From contig JAIWND010000016.1 of the NCBI GenBank assembly GCA_025330725.1, positions 372,001 to 436,000 on the forward strand: 64,000 bases of DNA, written 5' to 3'. This document shows, in pieces, positions 12,050 through 23,206 of this stretch (position 1 is its first letter; each line of letters starts with the position of its first letter). The notes under the pieces were generated by a model. That model was not told the origin of the DNA and searched no databases. It was given only the letters and a program-made list of their open reading frames with translations. A program made the position numbers and the translations under genes. Source of the DNA: Chlamydoabsidia padenii (taxonomy: Eukaryota > Mucoromycota > Mucoromycetes > Mucorales > Cunninghamellaceae).

Positions 12050-12199
12050 AGTAGAAGTGAAGATTGTAAAATGGAGAGGATGTAAAAAAGAAGAAAAAAA
12101 AAAAGAGGAAGGGGTTTTATTTGGATCACGTTTTCCTACCGCGTCAACCCAAGTCGGGGTCTGAACATCTGCGATTTTGGGAAACGCTAAAGGGTTCGT
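11991..12199 (-). repeat. Right terminal inverted repeat of the MULE
   Basis: Inverted copy of 9105..9345. It includes the likely transposase start codon (12047..12049, minus strand), so the repeat carries promoter, 5' leader and the first codons (MNNLTTNTADAT); the left copy has the same codons with changes (MNNPTTNTAYTT). Confidence 0.85.
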
Positions 12200-12233
12200 C
12201 AAGATAAAACTTAATTCAAAACCCACTTACTCT

Positions 12234-12400
12234 CACCTTGAATCTTAAGAGGGCTCTACTGCCTTAATAAACAAGTGATGGTCATGACAAAAGTGACCAT
12301 AAGCATTCCTTAGCCTATTTCCAGCAAACTTTACCTAATGGCCATTGTACCAAGTCCACAGTATGGAACAATATAGCCTCAAGATCCTTTTAATTTGACT
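12234..12400 (-). repeat. Dispersed repeat, copy A (SINE-like family)
   Basis: On the minus strand it reads gatcttgaggctatattgtt, ccatactgtggacttggta, aaagtttgctggaaataggc, and catcacttgtttattaaggc then agtagagcc, in the same order as copies at 34768..34965, 34986..35175 and 35345..35520. It lies directly beside the right end of the MULE. Confidence 0.6.
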
Positions 12401-12537
12401 TTTGTAAAAATAAAAAATAAAGTGGCGCAAAAAAAAAAAAAAATCAACCGTACCAATTAAGACTACAATCCTGTAAATAGGTCAAGGCATTGAATTTTTT
12501 TTCATCATCAACCTTTCCAATCATTACCAATCCTATT

Positions 12538-12675
12538 ATGTTTCCTCGAATCATCACTCGTCTTTCCACTGCTGTTCCTGGTAAAAAGCTCGTTGTTGCC
12601 TCTGCGGGTGTCACTGCTGCCATCCTTTATGCACAACAATGCAAAAATGATGTCCTTTATTTCAACAAAGCATAA
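12538..12675 (+). CDS. Small single-exon protein, probably mitochondrial membrane
   Basis: 45 residues if started at 12538 (MFPRIITRLSTAVPGKK). A longer in-frame start at 12490 would add 16 residues but begins in the middle of a CT/T-rich leader-like stretch. The first 17 residues are basic and hydroxylated like a mitochondrial presequence, followed by one short hydrophobic stretch (LVVASAGVTAAILYA). I do not recognise the family. Support: clean frame between two long non-coding stretches, a CT-rich leader before it and an AATAAA-like site (taattaataaacg) at 12790..12802 after it. It could still be chance; no intron or homology backs it. Confidence 0.35.
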   Translation: MFPRIITRLSTAVPGKKLVVASAGVTAAILYAQQCKNDVLYFNKA

Positions 12676-14431
12676 ATCGCACTCTTCCCATTTTCGGACC
12701 CACTGCATACCACCATGATCATCATTTGACATGCCACCCCTCATTCAATCTATACATAGCATCAACATACATTTCATATTATCACATTTAATTAATAAAC
12801 GAAAAACTCTTTTGAATCTATCTCATCATCATCATTAAGTACCATATCCAGAAGATATCTATCCCAAATAAGGTTTCTCCCGAAAGATCATTCCCCGAGC
12901 CTTGGACCGCCACCATAGAACTGTCAAGGGGGACACATGGGAAACGTGATTTGGAACCCCGCCGGCTTGGCAGGTGGAAGAAAGACCCCCCCCGTCTTCT
13001 TGATTCCCCTCTGTAAGGGGGTTCTTTTTTAGTTGTTAAAAAAAAAGCGGATCGGCGGCAATAGTAAACGGGAACATCCATCAATCCGAAAACATATACA
13101 TCAATCTTTGTGTTTCGGCAAAAAGCCGTATGAAATGAAATGCAACTAATGATGAAGATGCAGAATGATCATGCGTGTAATCCGAATTTATTATGAATTG
13201 GACCATGTAGACTTTTGAGAGAGAGAGAGAAAAGTAAGGAGGTTCTAAGAAAGGGGTTATACTAAGAAGGCGGGGTCGAGCGGGATTTCAAATCGAGGAC
13301 AATTTGGCATGAATGGTAAACCCTAAAATGCCGATGATGGATTCATGCCGAAAAATAAAAAGAATCATGACTTCATTTGATACAAAATAAAAATAAAAAC
13401 ACACACACACACACACACACCAACAATAAATCGAATTATTTATTATTAATCTCTTTTTTTATTTTTGATCAATAGATATAGTATGTCTTAGATAAAGTGA
13501 TCAGATGAAGGAGAAGTTCTCTCCCCCCCCAAAAAAAAAGGAGACTATAGAAATACAATCTCTCTTTTTATTTTATTTCGTTTCTTTTATGTTTCTTCGT
13601 TTCCCCCTTGAACCAAAGGAGATTCTAATCTGCATTATAAAAGTTGCATTACAGCTGACCTTGCATTACCGCGTCGCCCTGCACCAAAAAAGATCTCGTA
13701 TTTTCTTTATGTAAAGTACATTGATCTGTATCAAACAACTATCGACTTTTTGACAAACCAAAATAAAATTTAAACTAATAAAGGTAAGTAAAGAAAGAGG
13801 AAATCGAGAGAGAAAGGAGACAAAGTGGTGGCGGGGGTTTGATTGTCAGGACGAAAAAAAGTGGAGGAGTCAAATCAAAGAAAGTACTTTTTTTTTTTCA
13901 TCGTCCCTTGCTATCCCTCCCCCCCCCACTCCTTCCCCTTTTATTTGTGATCTTCATTGGGCTGGGTGGGTGTGTATATATGGCACCATGTTTATATAGG
14001 GTATTGACTGCTGGGGGAACATGACTGGTGATATCGTGTTTTGTTTGGAAACATATACTTTTTGTTTTACTATTTCTCACTTTTCTTTCTTTCTCTTTTT
14101 CTTTTCTCTTTCTCTCTTTACTTTTCCACTTTTTCTTTAATCACAAATTACTCTTTGATTTCGAAAAAGGTAAATGGCGGGGTTTAATTTTACAGGTTTC
14201 TCTGACAACTTTCTTGGAACTCACTTTATTCTTTTTTCTCTCTTTTTTATTTATTTTTATTTTTATTTATGTCTATAACCATGCTCTTTATAATATTAGT
14301 TTGTTTACAAGCTCCTTCTATTATTGGCCTATTCTCGAACACATTTCCATAACTTTGGTAAGTATGATAAAGATCTTCATTATGTTGTCTATTTATACTT
14401 ACATTCTTCTCTTTTTGCCCTAGCTTTTTAA
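12676..14431. other. Long intergenic stretch upstream of the StuA-like gene
   Basis: 1.75 kb without a supported gene. It contains a GCGGGATTTCAAAT motif at 13280..13293 and GGCGGGGTTTAATTT at 14176..14190, an (AC)n microsatellite at about 13400..13420, C and T runs, and a likely 5' UTR intron of the next gene with donor gtaagtatg at about 14359 and acceptor ccctag at 14417..14422. The long upstream region is typical of a developmental regulator gene. Confidence 0.45.
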
Positions 14432-16642
14432 ATGTATTCGTCATCGCCACAAAACTGCCATTATTACAACAATAACAATATTGGCAAGCCAGACTCTTCA
14501 CTTCGATACAATCACGACAGTAACACTACTTCAAGCGGTAATGGTCCTTCAAACACCACGCCTACCACACCAACGTCGTGGCATCCAATGGAGCACGATT
14601 ACAACCTGACCTCACCTACACCAACATCCACTTCTCCTTCCTTTCCATTGCAACAACATGGTGGCTCACACTCTGCTTTGCCTGCGACGTCTACACCTTT
14701 TGTATTATCTCATACGTCAAGTGGCACACAGGATAATCATGTACTGAACTCAGCTGGTGGCCCACCGCCTCTTCTTCCTTCCTATGGCTATGGCTTGTCT
14801 CATCGTGGATTCTTCCCAAGACCAAAATTGACAACGACACTATGGGAAGATGAACGTACTATTTGCTTTCAAGTAGATGCCAATGGTATATGTGTGGCAA
14901 GAAGAGAAGGTAAAGAACAAAGACATGTATGTATTTGGTTATTAACTTTCTTCTTCTTCTTTTATTTGATGGGATAGACAATGATATGATCAATGGGACT
15001 AAACTATTAAATGTGGCTGGCATGTCAAGAGGAAAACGCGATGGGATACTCAAGAATGAAAAAGGACGTGTGGTGGTCAAAGTAGGCGCGATGCATCTGA
15101 AAGGTGTTTGGTAAGTAGGTAGTAAAAGATAGATGACTATGTTACTTATATTTATATATATTAACATAGGATTACGTTTGAACGTGCCAAGATATTATCA
15201 GCTCAATTCAAGATTCAAGACATACTATACCCTTTGTTTGTGGAAAACCCTCAGACTTTTTTGTATAGTCATCCCATCACCAACCCCATCTCTCGTCTTG
15301 GTTCTTTCAGGTCTTTTTATCCTCCTTCTCGGGATCGATCAACAGTATCTTCACCTACTGCACACAACTCGATGGATTCTTCTTCCCTTGCACGTCCTGA
15401 AATGTTCTCACCTTTTGGTAAGTTAAAACCCCCCCCCCTTACTTCTTCTTAGTTTTGATGTACTAAAATGTTATTTTAAATAGATTATCGCCCTCAAACT
15501 TCCCCTGATGGTCTTCCTCCTGCGACTCATACATCTAATTATGGAGCTCATGATAATGTATCAATGGATTATCGCTCAAGCGGCCCCTCTTCCGATAGTT
15601 TGACGGATCGGCACCAACATCATCATCAACATCACCATTCTCAACAACAACAGCATTCAATGGGTGCTTCTTCTCCATCACATGGCTCTTATTACAACAA
15701 TCTTCTGGATCCAAATCATCATCGGCCAAATGAAGTGCCTTTTTATGATACAGCAGCTAATACTAATCGAGGTAAGGGGTTGGGGAAGGGAGGAGGGGTT
15801 GTTGACGGGGGGGGGAAAGGGAATATTGACTGCATATATTCATTATACTAATGATGTTTATATTTGTAGAAACGGATAAACTCATGGTGTCTACTATATC
15901 ATCTCCAGAATCAAACACCAACTCCTTATTGGATAGTCACAGCCCTTCATTCCTTATGGAAGGTAACAAACGATCGGCCAGCAAAAGTGGCGGTTTACAA
16001 CAACAACAACAACAACCAATATCTGCTTTCCAGTCTATAGATAATACCACATTCCATCATCCTCAGCCCGTATATATGGATCCAATGAATACGACCACCA
16101 CCACCACCACCAACGACAGGAACTCTTATCACTCTCATCAACATTATCTACCCAATCCATTATCTACCAACAGTAATCACAATAATAATAATAACAGTAT
16201 ATTGAATGACATTTCACCACCTGGGATCACCACTACCTCTTTGGGAAACATTGACAATCATAACAGTACCGCCGACAACTTGCCGCCTTCTTCAGCCTCA
16301 ACCACATCGCCACCCTCGTCACCTTCCTCACTATCGTCATCACGGCGGGATAGTTTGGTGATGATGAATCATTATCCAAGAAATGGGTCACCACAGCGGC
16401 ACCACCCTTATGCAAACTCTATCACTCCACCAAAACTGTCAAGTATGCAAGACTACCTTCATCATAATAATCATCATCATTTTGGCGACTCCACCAGCAA
16501 TGACACTACCGCGACTACTACTCTCAGGAAACCATCTCTTACTACTCCGCGGCTTCATCCTTATGCGTCCAGACCACTTGCGAAGGAACTAGGCGATCTT
16601 TCTGTCAAGCCCGAGACTGACCATTTAACTCGTCCTTGGTGA
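14432..16642 (+). CDS. stuA: APSES-domain transcription factor (StuA/Efg1/Phd1 type)
   Basis: Nuclear bHLH-like DNA-binding regulator of development and dimorphism in fungi. Exons 14432..14909, 14978..15110, 15170..15417, 15484..15771, 15870..16642; 639 residues. The APSES core spans the exon 1-3 joins: [80 protein letters not shown], with the [20 protein letters not shown] block nearly identical in all StuA proteins. Both sides are low-complexity (Ser, Asn, His, Gln, Thr, Pro), including CAA and CAT repeats at 15615..15660 and 15999..16018. An intron upstream of the start (about 14359..14422) puts most of the leader in a separate exon. The 5' UTR and upstream region are long, as in other StuA genes. 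Confidence 0.95.
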
Positions 16643-16817
16643 TTCACGTCTTGGCTTTTTTTTTTTTTTTTTTTTTTTACATCTTTCTTTGTTGTTGCTT
16701 TGTTTATGTAGTAGTCTTTTGTTTATTGTTTATATGTGTGTGGGTATATAAGGGGGTGATATCAATAAAATAAAAAAAGCTTTTGTTTAAAATTTACACT
16801 AAGGGGTTTGCATTGGT

Positions 16818-16833
16818 GGCGGGTTTTTAAAAA
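16818..16833 (+). promoter_or_regulatory. GCGGG/T-rich promoter-like motif before PEPCK
   Basis: GGCGGGTTTTTAAAAA, 107 bp before the PEPCK start; a weak member of the shared motif set. A (CT)n stretch follows at 16890..16908. Confidence 0.3.
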
Positions 16834-16939
16834 TCGGAATAGTGTGGGTGGGAACTTTTTTTATATATATGAACCGACGTCTTTGATATTCTCTCTCTCT
16901 CTCTCTCTTTTACTTTCTCCACACTTTTTATTTATTTAT

Positions 16940-18972
16940 ATGACCAACGCAATGTCTCATCGTCCACTCTCACCTGCGGGTCGACCTGGCTCTCGCCCTG
17001 GCTCTCCACGACCCAACACTCCTCATACCAAAGTGGAAGAAGATCTTCATAACATGGCAGGCATTGATTACGACAAGGTAAAAACAAGTTAAACCAAGAC
17101 TAAACGATCACAAAAACTAATATCCCTTTTTTTGTTTTAGGTGACCATTAAACATAACCCATCCGTCCCGGTGCTATATGAAGAAGCCTTGACTCATGAA
17201 ATTGGAACGGTTATCTCCTCTACTGGTGCTCTCTGCTCTTACTCTGGCAAGAAAACAGGTCGTAGTCCTCAAGACAAACGTATTGTGGAAGAAGAGACTT
17301 CAAAGGATGATATTTGGGTAAGTAAGATGACGGAAAAAAAAAAAAAAAGACAACCTAAAACCTAATATTTCCTTTTTTTTTTTTTGGATAGTGGGGCCCA
17401 GTCAATACCAAGATGAGTGAACGTGTTTTTCTCATCAATCGTGAAAGAGCGATTGATTACCTGAACACTCATCCTCGCTTGTATGTATTTGATGGATTCG
17501 CAGGGTGGGATCCAAAGTATAGAATCAAGGTGCGTGTGATTGCTTCACGGGCATACCATATCTTGTTTATGCACAACATGTTGATCCGACCTACTGATGA
17601 AGAATTGGAAAACTTTGGTACTCCGGACTTTACTATCTTTAATGCTGGTGAATTTCCTGCTAATCGATATACGACGGGGATGACTTCCACTACTTCGGTC
17701 TCCACCAACTTTAAACGCCGTGAATTGGTTATTCTTGGCACTGAATATGCTGGCGAAATGAAAAAAGGGGTAAGTTGGGTGGGCTATGAATGTGGGCTCA
17801 TTGATTTGACCTTTTTTTTTTTTTTTTTTTTTTGGTGGTGGTGGTGGTGGGAAACATAGATCTTTACTGTGATGCATTACTTGATGCCAAAAGCGGGTAT
17901 TCTCTCACTTCATAGTTCGGCAAATGAAGGTGATAATGGTGATGTCTCCCTCTTCTTTGGTCTTTCTGGTACTGGTAAAACAACACTCTCGGCTGATCCC
18001 AAACGCCACTTGATTGGTGATGATGAACATTGTTGGTCTGATGCAGGGATCTTCAACATTGAAGGTGGATGCTACGCCAAGTGTATTGACCTGTCTAAAG
18101 AAAAGGAACCTGATATCTTTAATGCGATCAAATTCGGAGCAATTATCGAAAATGTGGTGTTAGATGAAGAAACTCGTCAAGTGGATTATGCTGATGACTT
18201 TTTAACTGAAAATACTCGATGTGCCTATCCTATTGGTAAGTTGTGAAAAAAAAAAAAAAGCATTGTGATAAAGAGGACTTGATTTCTTTTTGATTTAGAT
18301 TTTATTCCTAATGCCAAGATTCCTTGTATTGGTGGCCATCCCAAGAATTTGATCTTATTAACTTGTGATGCCTTTGGTGTTCTTCCCCCTGTATCCAAAC
18401 TTACACCAAATCAAGTCATGTACCACTTTATATCAGGATACACTACCAAGGTGGCTGGGACTGAAGATGGTATTGTCGAGGTAATCAAAAGAAAAAAAAA
18501 AGGTGAAAAAGACAGAAACTAATCGTCTTTGTAGCCTACTCCCACCTTTAGTGCTTGCTTTGGGTCACCTTTCTTGGTCCTCCATCCTCAAAAGTATGCC
18601 TCCATGCTGGCTGAAAAAATGGCTCATCATGAATCCGATGCTTGGTTGATCAACACTGGATGGACAGGTGGATCAGCATCCTCAGGCGCCAAACGATGTC
18701 CCTTGAAATACACCCGAATGATTTTGGACGCTATCCATGACGGTACTCTGGCCAAAGCCGAATTTGAAACCTTTGATGTCTTTGGTCTGTCTATTCCTAA
18801 ACAAGTCCCCGGTGTGCCTGATGCTGTGCTTCACCCTCGCAAGGCTTGGCAAGGTACCCCTGAATCCTTCACCACCTCTCTCCATCAAGTGGCGGGCATG
18901 TTTAAGGAAAACTTTAACAAGTACAAGGATGAAGCTGCTCCAGAAACCTTGGCTGCTGGTCCTGATTGTTAG
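16940..18972 (+). CDS. PCK1: Phosphoenolpyruvate carboxykinase (ATP)
   Basis: Cytosolic first step of gluconeogenesis: oxaloacetate + ATP to PEP + CO2 + ADP. Exons 16940..17077, 17141..17317, 17392..17769, 17860..18235, 18299..18480, 18535..18972; 562 residues, normal for the ATP-dependent family. Visible motifs: [20 protein letters not shown] near the N-terminus, [34 protein letters not shown], the kinase P-loop [18 protein letters not shown], metal-binding [20 protein letters not shown], and the C-terminal [20 protein letters not shown]. The N-terminus has an unusual short [11 protein letters not shown] stretch that could be a regulatory or phosphorylated tail. An in-frame ATG at 16952 is an alternative start. 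The gene sits tail-to-tail with the minus-strand calmodulin-like gene. Confidence 0.97.
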
Positions 18973-19297
18973 TTACTTGTTTATTAGGTGTTTGTTTAGT
19001 TTTGGTCTTGGTACATAAATAATAAACACTTTTACTTCTTTGTTATTTATATGGTAGACATGGATGGTGGGTGTTGGTAACTGTAAAACCATGGCCATAT
19101 TGTGAATCTAACACAATACAATGGTATACATGGTTATGTTTTATTTGACCCTGACCAATAAAAAAGGGGGTGTCGGGTTTTACACTAGAGACGGATGGTG
19201 TTTGCATATCTTTTTATTAAATGTCTTTTATTGATTAAAAAAGGAGAATGGATAAATGAATAGGTTGCTAAAGCCTTTGGGGACGAGGATATACACT
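18973..19297. other. Convergent 3' region between PEPCK and the calmodulin-like gene
   Basis: AATAAA-type signals on the plus strand (aataataaac, 19018..19027) and AT-rich DNA. No gene seen. Confidence 0.4.
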
Positions 19298-20061
19298 TTA
19301 GACAAGTGCTTGCCCATTCACCTTGGACGGAGTCTAAAAAAATCAAATTAATGCATTGGACCCGACTTGTTTACACTTACCATGACTTTAAGGAATTCTT
19401 CATAGTTAATCATTCCATCACCATCTACATCAGCTGACAAGACCATTTCCTTTAATTCATCTGGAGTTACAGTTTCACCTATAAAAGAGAGAGAGAGAGA
19501 GAGAGAGAAAAAAAAAATAACTATACAGATGGAGGAGAAAAAAGAGAATTCTATTTACCGAATTCTACAATAGCCCGTTCCAAATCTTGAGAAGTGATCA
19601 ATCCATCTTGATCAGCATCCAACATGGCAAACACTTTGGACGCACCTTCCTCTGGATTAGTTTCGTATTGCTTTTTATAGGTGGGGGTTAGTTGTATGTA
19701 CACATTTTTACCATGATCTTTGGTAACTTACACGAGTCATCACAGTCAAAAAGTCTTCAAAGTCCAATTTACCATTCCCTTTAGAACTTGCCGTGGCAAT
19801 CTATAATAAAACCATCAACATGAATTCTATTTTTTTTTAAAAAATCATGTTATTATTATTACCTGACGATCTAGTTCTTCTTGTGTTACTTGGACTTTGG
19901 CTTTACGGTAGATTTCAGCCAGACTGGAAGCACTCATACCATGACCATGGGTATAAGCATCATAACAAGCACGGAGTTGATTGATTTCTGTGTCAGAGAT
20001 AGTCTATGATGTTGAATAGGTTAGTTGCATACAAGTTACTTTATTTTGTTTCGATTACCAT
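19298..20061 (-). CDS. Calmodulin-like EF-hand protein, C-lobe canonical and N-lobe degenerate
   Basis: Exons on the minus strand: 20059..20061 (only the ATG), 19863..20003, 19732..19800, 19559..19670, 19381..19478, 19298..19333; 152 residues, the length of calmod­ulin. Order: [20 protein letters not shown] (EF1 loop without proper acidic ligands), [20 protein letters not shown] (EF2, degenerate), then two canonical loops, [12 protein letters not shown] (EF3) and [12 protein letters not shown] (EF4), ending [17 protein letters not shown]. An exon holding just the start codon is common in calmodulin genes of fungi and animals. The pattern fits a calmodulin relative or a myosin essential/regulatory light chain of the Cdc4 type rather than calmodulin itself. 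A GA-rich tract lies in intron 4. Confidence 0.85.
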
Positions 20062-20336
20062 GGTTTTGTAATTGAATAAAAAAAAGCAGAAGAAGAAGAG
20101 AGGAAGAACACACCCGATTCTTATTCTTTTTTTTTTTTTCCCGCGTTGTATTTCCAATTCCTCTTTCCCCCTCTATATATAGAAAAGGAGACCAACCCCT
20201 ACAACCATATAGGAGAACCATTGTCCGATTTTCACACACATATAAACAAACCCACACGAGACCATCCAAGTTGCATATATATATCTATTTTATTAAAACG
20301 CCGCCATAGGCACAAAGGACATTCTATTCTACACCA

Positions 20337-20956
20337 TTAATCGTATTTAACGTATTGATCTTTCACTTGAGTTAACCATATCAATGAAGTCACTAGAGTA
20401 TAACAAAGGGTGAGTTAAATGGGTTGTAATTGTGTGTGTGTGGGGGGGGGTTTCATACTTACCAGCCACACATAAAGGCGACATGAAGGGACCATTAAAT
20501 TTGCATCCTTTAAAGACAATCAGTTCACCAGTGTAATGAGTCAAAGCAATGACATAGGTCCAGATACCAAGTTCATACATACTATTTGAGTGGAAGTAGT
20601 AAAGATGAGTTAAAGATTGACACGCGCAAGATCCTACTTACAATCGATGTTGAAGATGAAAGGCAGCATAAATGCGAATCATACTAACAGACCAGGTCCA
20701 GGTAGCAAATAAGCGAGCACTGAGTGGTGTCACTATATATAATACAAAAAGGGTCACGACATTATACTTGTTTTTTCATCTTTGTCTTACCTTGTTCAGG
20801 CTTGCCAGCATACACTCTTTTCGTCAAAGAATCAGTACAAAGGTTTTGAATAGTGTTGAAGATCCCAAGAGCAGAAGTAAACAGTAACCATTTGGGAAGG
20901 TATCCATCAGGCAAGGTGGAGAAGATATCCGTGCATTTGTTGACAATGAATTCCAT
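20337..20956 (-). CDS. ERG28: Erg28-like ergosterol biosynthesis scaffold protein
   Basis: ER membrane scaffold that tethers C-4 demethylation enzymes of sterol synthesis. Exons on the minus strand 20791..20956, 20642..20732, 20463..20581, 20337..20392; 143 residues (yeast Erg28 148). Seen: [98 protein letters not shown], which follow the four hydrophobic segments and the conserved GKPE(x)VTxLSARxFGTWT block of the family. Starts 165 bp from the COQ2 start on the other strand, with one promoter motif between them. End is a charged tail KYD. Confidence 0.93.
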
Positions 20957-21030
20957 GGTGAGTTGGAAAGAAAGAAAGAAAAAAAAAGAAAGGTCCACTC
21001 TACTTTTTTTTTTTTTTTGCAATTTTCGAA

Positions 21031-21043
21031 TTTCAAACCCCGG
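21031..21043 (+). promoter_or_regulatory. Promoter-like motif in the shared ERG28/COQ2 promoter
   Basis: TTTCAAACCCCGG sits midway between the divergent ERG28 (start 20956, 75 bp away) and COQ2 (start 21122, 79 bp away). It belongs to the recurrent GCGG/TTTGAA set and is the only such copy in the 165 bp. Confidence 0.5.
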
Positions 21044-21121
21044 TGTTGTTCACTGATAGAAATTACCTCCGACCCATCAATCTTATTGTTTTCTTTATCT
21101 TCTCTTTTATTTTTTACCAAC

Positions 21122-22408
21122 ATGCGGGCATTCAACATATCATTAGCAACATCGATCCTATCAAGTCAACGATCCCGGTCCTTTCATACCAAACTTGGAC
21201 AACGTTTGGTGCCCATCTTCAAGACAACAACAACCTTAAAAGATCACCTTGGTTCTTCAGGGCCACATAAAGTCACGATACCCTGGATGCAACAGCACTG
21301 GATCGCAAGTCATTCACAACAATCCAACGACAAACCCACCACTACTGTCACTTATAATAACTTTATCGATCGACTTCCAACCTCATGGGCTCCTTATGCT
21401 TTCCTGACTCGGATTGATAAACCTATTGGTACTTGGCTTCTCTATTGGCCTTGTGGTAAGATAACCTTTCCTCAACAATCGATACTGATCCTTTTTTTTT
21501 TTTTTTTTTTTTTCCTCCATATAGCTTGGAGCATTACCATGGCAGCTACACAACAGCAAGCGCCATTATCCAGTACAATAGCCATGCTGTCACTTTTTGG
21601 GATCGGTGCCATCACAATGCGGGGAGCAGGCTGTACCATTAATGACTTGTGGGATCGCGATATCGACGACAAGGTGGAAAGAACCAAAGTGCGACCTATT
21701 GCCTCGGGTGCTGTTACTCCTCGCCAAGCCATTACGTTTTTGGGTGCTCAATTGACAGTGGGTCTGGCCATTCTCACTCAACTCAATAACTATAGGTAAA
21801 AGGGAAAAAAAAAAAAAAAAAAAGCTCCTCACTATTTTCGTTCATTCATCTTCCTTTCTCTTAGTATCTTACTAGGTGCATCGTCTTTATCTCTCGTTAT
21901 CACCTACCCTTTAATGAAACGGATCACATACTGGCCCCAAACCGTACTGGGATTGGCGTTCAATTGGGGTGCATTATTGGGCTGGTCAGCCATGACGGGT
22001 GGATTGGATCTCACGGTGGCAGGTCCGCTGTATGCCGGTGGTGTGGCGTGGACTTTGGTATACGATACAATCTATGCTCACCAAGATAAGAAGGACGATA
22101 TCAAGATTGGGGTCAAATCAACAGCATTACGATTCGGCGAACATACACCACAATGGCTTGCAGGATTTGCCACTACTTTTGTGTCAATGACGGCGATCTC
22201 GGGTTACATGAATGATCAAGGTCTGCCGTTTTATCTCATCAGTGTGCTCGGTACTGCCGCCCACCTGACCTGGCAACTGCGTACTGTCAATTATGATTCA
22301 CCTGCGGACTGTTGGAATAAATTCAAGAGCAATACTTGGACAGGGGGGATTCTTTGGTCAGGTCTGGTAGTGGATGCTTTGGTCAAGGCGGGTCCTGTCT
22401 TGGTTTAG
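21122..22408 (+). CDS. COQ2: 4-hydroxybenzoate polyprenyltransferase, mitochondrial (ubiquinone synthesis)
   Basis: UbiA-family enzyme that attaches the polyprenyl tail to 4-hydroxybenzoate in the inner mitochondrial membrane. Exons 21122..21455, 21525..21795, 21865..22408; 382 residues. The N-terminus is Arg/Ser-rich without acidic residues ([20 protein letters not shown]), a mitochondrial presequence. Both prenyl-diphosphate Mg motifs are seen: [16 protein letters not shown] and, later, [16 protein letters not shown]. Conserved flanks include [16 protein letters not shown] and [14 protein letters not shown]. Several membrane helices follow. Intron 1 carries a run of about 22 T. Confidence 0.97.
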
Positions 22409-23206
22409 ATACTAGATTAGATTAGTTGTATTATAGTTTATAAGTGATGGAATGAATAAATATACATAATAAAGAATAACGATAATCGGTCTATAATCAC
22501 TTCGGGTAAACTATCTCGGTCTTCTAATGTTGCTTTTTGTCGGTAGTTTCTCCAACTATGGGAAACTGAAAGTTGTTTTGAAACAGAGATGATGTTTGTT
22601 TTTGTTATTTTTATGTAGAAAGGCTCTTTTGTTTTGAACCAATGGTGTAATGCAGCCACTTTTTGGCGATTTAGGTAATCCTGGCCGTTTTGCATGGGCT
22701 GTTGGCTATTTCCCAATTTGATCAACTATAGATAACAGAACTCTATGTAGCAAACTTTTTTTTTTTTTAATGCGGTTTGAACCCCCGACCCTGGCTCTTG
22801 GCAACTCTTAAAAAAGAAAACAAAATAGGTATTTTCCAAAAACGTTCATGACCTATTGTAGCTATTGTTACATGAAAATATATAGTATGATAAATCAAGT
22901 CTTGTTCAAGGAAAAGGATGTCATGCTCAGGTACATTGCATATAAAATGGACGATTAGCCGGGTATCTTTTCAATCAAGCCCAAATGAGCCCTTGTCTGG
23001 ATTGTTTATTGGTGATGGTGGTTTGACAAAATAAGAAACATGCCCTTTACTGCAGTAACGAGAAAAAAGTTTATATCATTTTTGGGGGGATATCATTCAA
23101 ATGCGGACTATCGGGACGCGGGGTTTGAAATTCGCATATATAAAATAAAAAAACTTCTTTCTTCTTCTTCTTTCTTATTTTTTTTTATTTATCTACTTTA
23201 TTTAAT
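22409..23206. other. Intergenic: COQ2 3' end and wall-protein promoter
   Basis: Contains a tRNA-B-box-like fragment (tgcggtttgaacccccgacc, 22771..22790) and a GCGGGGTTTGAAATTCGC motif at 23119..23135. The open frame at 22438..22725 (-) has no recognisable features; I do not call it. Confidence 0.4.
23119..23135 (+). promoter_or_regulatory. Recurrent GCGGG/TTTGAAA promoter-like motif
   Basis: GCGGGGTTTGAAATTCG, 72 bp before the start at 23207. One of the best matches of the set. Confidence 0.55.

Larger units (their letters stand above)
9105..12199. mobile_element. Mutator-like (MULE) DNA transposon with long terminal inverted repeats
   Basis: A 3.1 kb element whose two ends are inverted copies of each other (about 9105..9345 and 11991..12199). 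Between them lies a minus-strand transposase with a MULE-type DDE region and a SWIM zinc finger. The left end reads cgtttcccaaaaatcgcgga then gttcagaccccgacttgggt; the right end gives the same on the other strand with a few changes. I could not find matching target-site duplications: the flanks just outside 9105 and 12199 do not repeat, so either the exact ends are off by several bases or the duplication has decayed. Frame breaks in the transposase suggest the copy is not autonomous. Confidence 0.85.

Noticed and set aside
9091..12215. Target-site duplication of the MULE
   Set aside because: Bases just outside both inferred ends were compared and do not repeat; I do not claim one.
22438..22725. 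95-codon minus-strand frame after COQ2
   Set aside because: No recognisable domain, overlaps the COQ2 3' UTR, no splice or promoter support.
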